From Ilyomonas sp965247435 (GTDB lineage: Bacteria; Bacteroidota; Bacteroidia; Chitinophagales; Chitinophagaceae), in NCBI GenBank assembly GCA_965247435.1, contig OZ252019.1:3348001-3412000 (forward strand): DNA of 64,000 nucleotides, written 5' to 3'. Positions 59,163-64,000 of this stretch are shown here, piece after piece; positions within the stretch are counted from its first letter, which is position 1; each line of letters opens with the position of its first letter. Both the position numbers and the translations under genes were made by a program. Under the pieces are notes generated by a model. That model searched no databases, was not told where the DNA came from, and saw nothing but the letters and a program-made list of their open reading frames with translations.

Positions 59163-61910
59163 ATGTTACACCGATCTTTACTCCGTGTTCTGTCTTTATT
59201 ATGTTTATTACCGGCAGGTTTTTCTTCACTCTATGCTCAAAAATCTGTTCCTAAAATTGCTATACCGGCCGGGGCAACGGCCAATAATAACGCTATCAGC
59301 AACGCAGGCGCTTCGCAGGCTAACGACAAGAATTTTGATGCAGCCATGCTTACAAACAGGATAAGCGCCGCAAGCCTGCAGTTCGCAGAAAATAATGGCC
59401 AGGTTGCTGATGTAAAAGGCAAGCCACAGCCCGGTGTTTTATTTACGGCACACAGCGGCGGCGCCCAACTTTTTCTTACTGCCAATGGCATCAGCTACCA
59501 GTTTAGCCGGGCATTTATAAGCAAAGCGGCAAAAGAAAAACAGGTTGCTGCCAAGTTTAAATATAAAGCTACAGACAGCACACAATTATACAGGCTGGAT
59601 GTACAGCTTGCAGGTGCTGATCCGCAGCCGGACATTGTTAAGGAAAACGAACGAACAGGCACTGAAAATTTTTATCTGGCACATTGCCCAACCGGCATTA
59701 CCGGTGTAAAAAGCTACAGCCGTATTGTTTATAAAAATGTATATCCCCATATTGACTGGATAATCTATAGTAAAGGTAAAAGTCTGAAATACGACTTTGT
59801 GGTAAACCCCGGTGGAAATGTAGCCAATATAAAACTGCGGTATAATGGCGCCGAAAAAATAAGTCTGAATGAAAAAGGCGCAGTGACCATCAGCTCGCCG
59901 TTAGGCACCGTAAGCGAGCAGCAGCCGGTTTCGTTTCAGCAGGGCGGAAAGGCAATAGCGAGTAAATTTATTGTAGAAAAAAATACATTAAGCTTTGAAA
60001 TAAAAGACTGGAATAAAAGCCTGCCGTTAACCATTGATCCGGAAGTCGTATGGGCTACCTACTATGGAGGAGCGGGCAATGAGGCGGGCTACTCCTGTAC
60101 TGCCGATGCTGCCGGCAATGTGTACCTGGCTGGCATTACAACTTCGGGGGCGGGTATTGCCTCCGCTGGCTTTCAAACGAAGGAAGGCGGCGATTACGAT
60201 GCATTCTTAGTAAAGTTTGATGCAGCCGGAAACCGGTTGTGGGCTACCTACTACGGTGGTAAAGATGCAGATTATGGCAACGCCTGTACTACCGATGCCG
60301 CCGGCAATGTGTACCTCACCGGAAGTACCAACTCTGTATCCGGTATTGCATCCAATGGGTTTCAGAATACAACGGGCGGCGTGCAGGATGCATTCCTGGT
60401 AAAGTTTAGTGCATCCGGCCTAAGGTTATGGGCTACCTATTACGGCGGTAAGAATCTTGATTATGGCAACGCCTGTACTACCGATGCTACCGGCAATATC
60501 TATATAGCCGGCACTACTTCCTCGGGCATAGGCATTGCATTTAATGGGTTTAAAAATAAAACAGATGATTACGGCGATGCATTTTTGGTAAAATTCGATG
60601 CAGCCGGAAACAGATTATGGGCTACCTATTACGGCGGCGATTCGCTGGAAGAAGGCCGCGCCTGCGCAACAGACCGTTCGGGAAACGTATATCTTACCGG
60701 AGAAACAGTATCAGCAAACGGCATCGCATCAGGCGGATTTCAGAACACAAAAGGCGGTGATTATGATGCATTCTTAGTAAAGTTTGATGCGGCTGGCAAC
60801 CGGTTGTGGGCTACCTATTATGGCGGCGAATCGTTTGACCGCGCTTACTCCTGCGCAACAGACGGCAGTGGAAATGTGTATATGGCCAGCCAGACTTTCT
60901 CCAATACCGGCATTGCATTCAACGGGTTTCAAAATACGATGGGCGGCGATCAGGATGCTTTTTTAGTGAAGTTTGATGCAAGCGGTTCGCGGCTGTGGGC
61001 TACCTATTATGGTGGCGATGGTATTGATGCAGGGCTGTTATGTGCAGCCGACAGTGCAGGAAGTGTGTATATGGCTGGTGATACCTACTCGGCCAATGGC
61101 ATTGCATCAGGCGGATTTCAAAATAACTATGGTGGTGGTGAAGACGCTTTTCTTGTAAAATTTACCGCTTCCGGCGCCCGTGCATGGGCTACTTACTATG
61201 GCGGTAATGTAATGGATTACGGCACTTCCTGCGCCACGGGCAGCGGAGGAAATATATATTTGGCCGGCGATACCTACACACATAGCGGCCTTGCATCCAA
61301 TGGCTTTCAGGACACTTTGGGTGGCGGAGAGACAGATGCCTTTTTAGTAAAGATTTCAGACCGCGGCGTATTGCCGCTACGCCTTCTTTCTTTTGATGCG
61401 CTTTTGCAAAACAAGCTTGTAAACCTTACCTGGCAAACAGCACAGGAAATTAATTCGGCGCTCTTTATAGTAGAGAAAAGCAGCGATGGCATTACTTATT
61501 ATCCGGTGCAGGATGTACCGGTATCCAGCAGCAACAACCATATTTATACAGCAACAGATAAAAGCCCGTTTACCGGTAACAGTTTGTACCGCCTGAAAAT
61601 GGTGGATAAAGACGGCGCTTTTTCTTATTCGGCTGCTATACCTGTTGTGTTTATGCTAAAGAGCCTGATTGTGGTAAGTCCGAACCCGGCAACCGATAAG
61701 CTGACCGTACAATTGCAAAACGGGAACAGTGCAACAGCAAGCCTGCAATTAACGGATGTAAACGGACGAATTTTTTATACTAAACAGCTAATGGTAACAG
61801 CCGGCGTTAATACCTTCTATATTCCGGTATCAGCCTTTGCCAATGGCCCGTACCTGCTTACTGTATTACAGGGTACCGATAAACAAACTATAAAATGGAT
61901 AAAAAAGTAA
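59163..61910 (+). CDS. Secreted SBBP-repeat protein (DUF7948 N-terminus) with T9SS sorting domain
   Basis: A 915-residue exported protein. Signal peptide ends near SSLYAQ. Residues about 75-290 form the DUF7948-type N-terminal domain (LQFAENNGQVADVKGKPQPG, YKNVYPHIDWIIY, LPLTIDPEVVWATYYG). Residues about 297-737 are seven SBBP repeats of exactly 63 residues, each with WATYYGG, a GNVY(L/M)AG strand and DAFLVKFDA. A fibronectin-III-like segment follows (VNLTWQTAQEINSALFIVEK). The end is a T9SS sorting domain (VSPNPATDKLTVQLQNG, FANGPYLLTVLQG). It is probably a cell-surface propeller. Confidence 0.9.
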   Translation: MLHRSLLRVLSLLCLLPAGFSSLYAQKSVPKIAIPAGATANNNAISNAGASQANDKNFDAAMLTNRISAASLQFAENNGQVADVKGKPQPGVLFTAHSGGAQLFLTANGISYQFSRAFISKAAKEKQVAAKFKYKATDSTQLYRLDVQLAGADPQPDIVKENERTGTENFYLAHCPTGITGVKSYSRIVYKNVYPHIDWIIYSKGKSLKYDFVVNPGGNVANIKLRYNGAEKISLNEKGAVTISSPLGTVSEQQPVSFQQGGKAIASKFIVEKNTLSFEIKDWNKSLPLTIDPEVVWATYYGGAGNEAGYSCTADAAGNVYLAGITTSGAGIASAGFQTKEGGDYDAFLVKFDAAGNRLWATYYGGKDADYGNACTTDAAGNVYLTGSTNSVSGIASNGFQNTTGGVQDAFLVKFSASGLRLWATYYGGKNLDYGNACTTDATGNIYIAGTTSSGIGIAFNGFKNKTDDYGDAFLVKFDAAGNRLWATYYGGDSLEEGRACATDRSGNVYLTGETVSANGIASGGFQNTKGGDYDAFLVKFDAAGNRLWATYYGGESFDRAYSCATDGSGNVYMASQTFSNTGIAFNGFQNTMGGDQDAFLVKFDASGSRLWATYYGGDGIDAGLLCAADSAGSVYMAGDTYSANGIASGGFQNNYGGGEDAFLVKFTASGARAWATYYGGNVMDYGTSCATGSGGNIYLAGDTYTHSGLASNGFQDTLGGGETDAFLVKISDRGVLPLRLLSFDALLQNKLVNLTWQTAQEINSALFIVEKSSDGITYYPVQDVPVSSSNNHIYTATDKSPFTGNSLYRLKMVDKDGAFSYSAAIPVVFMLKSLIVVSPNPATDKLTVQLQNGNSATASLQLTDVNGRIFYTKQLMVTAGVNTFYIPVSAFANGPYLLTVLQGTDKQTIKWIKK
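60051..61373 (+). repeat. 189-bp coding tandem repeat, seven units
   Basis: The TGGGCTAC(C/T)TA(C/T)TA(C/T)GG signature recurs at 60051, 60240, 60429, 60618, 60807, 60996 and 61185, an unbroken 189-bp spacing. Nucleotide identity between units is high, which suggests recent homogenisation. Confidence 0.9.
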
Positions 61911-61927
61911 AATAGGAAAGGTTTTTA

Positions 61928-61966
61928 AAATGATAAAGGGCTTCCGGCAAAAGCCCTTTATCATTT
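61928..61966. terminator. Hairpin terminator after the SBBP-repeat gene
   Basis: A perfect 16-bp stem (aaatgataaagggctt with its complement) encloses a 7-base loop, 17 bases beyond the stop. It can work in both directions. Confidence 0.85.
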
Positions 61967-62149
61967 ATGTGTATAATAACCCACCTGTTGTTTGCATCAG
62001 CCGGTAATATTACACCCGATCCTGCAAAATTATACTGATGTGATGGTTTGTAATTAACTGGCAGAAAGTAAGATATTCCTGTTAGCACAAGGCTTTACTC
62101 CTGTTTGTGAGCAACCGGATTGCCGGAGAGCCTGTATAAAAACTGCCGA

Positions 62150-62605
62150 TTATTCCGCTTGCTTAATTTCTCCCCGATAGGTTAGATAGGACCCGTTAGC
62201 AGAAAAGACCTGCAACGTAGCAAAGTCATTATTATCCGAAACAGTTAGTACAAAACGGGCTGCATTTTTGTCTTCAGCCGGCTTTATGGCAATACTGTAT
62301 TTGCCTTTCTTCAGTGGCCGTACATTATAATCAAAATTGTAAGAAGTAAAGTCAAGGCCAGCTACGTATGGGAGGTAACAGGTGAGCACACTATCTTTTA
62401 GGGTCACCGCATTATTATAGCTCAGATGACGTTCGCCGCCATCCTTCGCCTGTAAATACTGCGCATGAAAATCGAAGTTCCTTTGCACTGCAAAAGGCGA
62501 AACATTTTTTGGGTTACTGCCTGTTGATTCCTGTGCCTGTAAAGCAGTAAATGTGCAAGAGCATACCAGTATAATTAAAAAGGTAACAGGCAAAATGGTT
62601 TTCAT
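62150..62605 (-). CDS. Exported DUF4251-like protein
   Basis: A 151-residue exported protein. The ATG at MKTILPVTFLIILVC begins the signal peptide; the longer frame is unlike a signal. The mature part resembles DUF4251: a DSVLTCYLPYVAGLDF segment, RPLKKGKYSIAIKPAEDKN, and a closing strand FATLQVFSANGSYLTYRGEI. The family is common and uncharacterised in this phylum, and probably envelope-located. Confidence 0.65.
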   Translation of the reverse strand: MKTILPVTFLIILVCSCTFTALQAQESTGSNPKNVSPFAVQRNFDFHAQYLQAKDGGERHLSYNNAVTLKDSVLTCYLPYVAGLDFTSYNFDYNVRPLKKGKYSIAIKPAEDKNAARFVLTVSDNNDFATLQVFSANGSYLTYRGEIKQAE

Positions 62606-62786
62606 AACAAGAGAATTTTTCTGAATATTAGCTGCAAATATATTATGCCTTTTTTGCCTTTGCAACTGCACAAAATCCGGAAGGCTGTTTACTGCTATAA
62701 ATTAACAGAAAGCAACTTGCTTCTGCCCGTGTTTCCATACAATTATACATTGATCAGCCTACCTCAAAACGTTTTATTCCGGCTTA

Positions 62787-64000
62787 CTAATTTTTGATGG
62801 TTTCGTAATAATGTTTAAGCACGAACCAGGCTTTTTTCTTTTCGCCAAATTCGGATAGCAGCCCTTTGCGGTTGTATCCGTTTTGATAAACCGGGTGCAT
62901 TCTTCCCAACGACCGGTAATCAACCAACAACCAGGGCGATACCCCAACAAGATTAGGCGTTTGCCGGAACATTTCGATCTGGTCTTTATAGACCAGTTCC
63001 TGATATTCTTCACTCCAGGAGTTCGCTTCATCTTTCGGACCGTAATTACTGCCATACTTCGCTTCGCCGCCAAACTCGGATATGATTAACGGCTTCTCCA
63101 CCACAAAATTCCATTTGGTATCGGATGGCTTTCCCTGCCACGGCACGTACCAGCCCAGGTACTCATTCACTGCAATGATATCTACCTGGCGGCAGATCGT
63201 GTCCCACACAGTAAACGCATTGTCTTTATAACCCTGGTTGCTAAGCACCGAAGTAATCAGCCGCGAGGAATCGAGCAGGCGGCATTTTGCAGTAAGCGCT
63301 ACGAGGGCGTCCGTTCTGACGGGCGTGGTCGTATAGGTTTCGTTCGATAAACTCCAGATAATAACACCGCAGCGGTTTCGGTCGCGCCGTATCATTTCCC
63401 GCATCATGGTGTCCATTTTTTCCGGCATTCCTTTCGCTGAAAATTCTATATTTTGGTACACCGGTATTTCATCCCATACCATCAGCCCCATTTTCTCGGC
63501 CAGTTTTACCATGTGTTCGTTATGCGGATAGTGCACCAGCCGGATGAAGTTGCAGCCCAATTCTTTTGCCCAGGTAAGCAATACCAGCGCGTCTCCTTCG
63601 GAATAAGCTTTGGCAGCTTTCATCGGCCGTTCTTCATGAATATCCACGCCTTTTAAGAAAACAGGCTTTTTATTGAGCAGTACTTTTGCACCCACAGCCT
63701 CGATGCTTCGGAAGCCAATGTCTTCTGATAGCGTGTCATCATCGGTTTCTATAAACACCTTATAAAGCTTTGGATCATCGGGGTTCCATAGCCGGAACTT
63801 TGCGGAGAAATGAATGGGAGCATGGCCATCATTATTAGTACTGGCCATATAATTTATCTTCAGCTCCGGTATGCTTATACGTACCTGCTGTGCCGTTGCG
63901 GCTCCGTTCAGTTTTACCCAGCCCAGCACTTCATTCAGGGAATGCTTTTTTAGTTGAATAGAATAATCTTCTATAAACGAATTGTTTGTTTCAACGAGGT
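62787..64000 (-). CDS. Glycoside hydrolase family 2 (beta-glucuronidase/galactosidase-like), 5' end outside the window
   Basis: The 3' portion of a GH2 enzyme. The frame is open without a stop through to the window edge, so the start lies beyond it; a GTG at 63929 is internal (upstream in-frame residues ENNSF-like, then EDYSIQLKKHSLNEV). The immunoglobulin-like sandwich (AKFRLWNPDDPKLYKVFIET) is followed by the TIM barrel: FLKGVDIHEERP, GCNFIRLVHYPHNEHM, the acid/base Glu in IIWSLSNETY and the nucleophile Glu in PLIISEFGGEAKYG. It should cleave a beta-linked sugar. Export status cannot be read because the N-terminus is missing. Confidence 0.9.
   Translation of the reverse strand, partial: LVETNNSFIEDYSIQLKKHSLNEVLGWVKLNGAATAQQVRISIPELKINYMASTNNDGHAPIHFSAKFRLWNPDDPKLYKVFIETDDDTLSEDIGFRSIEAVGAKVLLNKKPVFLKGVDIHEERPMKAAKAYSEGDALVLLTWAKELGCNFIRLVHYPHNEHMVKLAEKMGLMVWDEIPVYQNIEFSAKGMPEKMDTMMREMIRRDRNRCGVIIWSLSNETYTTTPVRTDALVALTAKCRLLDSSRLITSVLSNQGYKDNAFTVWDTICRQVDIIAVNEYLGWYVPWQGKPSDTKWNFVVEKPLIISEFGGEAKYGSNYGPKDEANSWSEEYQELVYKDQIEMFRQTPNLVGVSPWLLVDYRSLGRMHPVYQNGYNRKGLLSEFGEKKKAWFVLKHYYETIKN

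Overview
The window reads as chromosomal DNA of a Bacteroidota member, most likely from the Chitinophagaceae side of the phylum. The signs are several secreted proteins ending in type IX secretion (T9SS, Por) sorting domains, DUF6089, DUF4251 and delta-60-repeat proteins, a TAnnTTTG-type promoter box, few Shine-Dalgarno sequences, and an ATP synthase operon with the extended Bacteroidota subunit a. I see no rRNA, tRNA, CRISPR array, intact insertion sequence or phage block.

Layout. 0.1-5.8 kb: a GNAT acetyltransferase, then three exported-protein genes (DUF1501, an NHL-type propeller, a membrane c-type cytochrome with planctomycete-style domains) mixed with dispersed repeats. 6.1-9.1 kb (minus): two T9SS-exported proteins. 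9.3-12.1 kb (minus): a LytTR response regulator coupled to a TPR sensor kinase. 12.3-17.0 kb (minus): a patatin with a small barrel-like partner, a methyltransferase, an Nmad3-like protein and a Bcp peroxiredoxin. 17.1-21.5 kb (plus): atpB-E-F-H-A, ended by a strong hairpin with no atpG. 21.5-29.2 kb (minus): methyltransferase, DUF6089 protein, endonuclease III, catalase, a lipoprotein and an MG2/TonB-plug protein. 29.7-40.6 kb: a delta-60-repeat protein, TerC, pyrD, an iron-permease-like protein, dcd, a phosphopantetheinyl transferase, acyl-CoA dehydrogenase, a DUF5009 acyltransferase, fabH and a lipoprotein. 41.5-46.9 kb: uvrC, an SDR, rocD, a DNA alkyltransferase and OsmC. 47-49.4 kb is an AT-rich accessory patch. 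49.4-64 kb holds large secreted repeat proteins, a PIG-L protein, a MacB/FtsX-type permease, a cupin, a DUF4251 protein and the 3' part of a GH2 glycosidase.

The most unusual content is two decayed toxin-antitoxin modules. They become visible only when frameshifts and premature stops are read through. One lies just upstream of uvrC on the minus strand (DUF104-like antitoxin plus PIN toxin). The other is at 47.4-48.0 kb on the plus strand (antitoxin plus COG1569-type PIN toxin) and is followed by a fold-back sequence that begins like an integron attC site. Other points of interest are the missing atpG, a diverged 39-bp repeat pair that brackets the first two genes in inverted orientation, a secreted 17-residue-repeat protein joining an endosialidase-type chaperone to a T9SS tail, an isolated Nmad3-like gene, and a PIG-L enzyme whose HPDD motif is HPGD.

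Most of the rest is ordinary housekeeping and envelope biology: energy (ATP synthase), repair (Nth, UvrC, Ogt), oxidative defence (catalase, Bcp, OsmC), nucleotide supply (PyrD, Dcd) and lipid metabolism (FabH, acyl-CoA dehydrogenase). I see no system that I can confidently call new.
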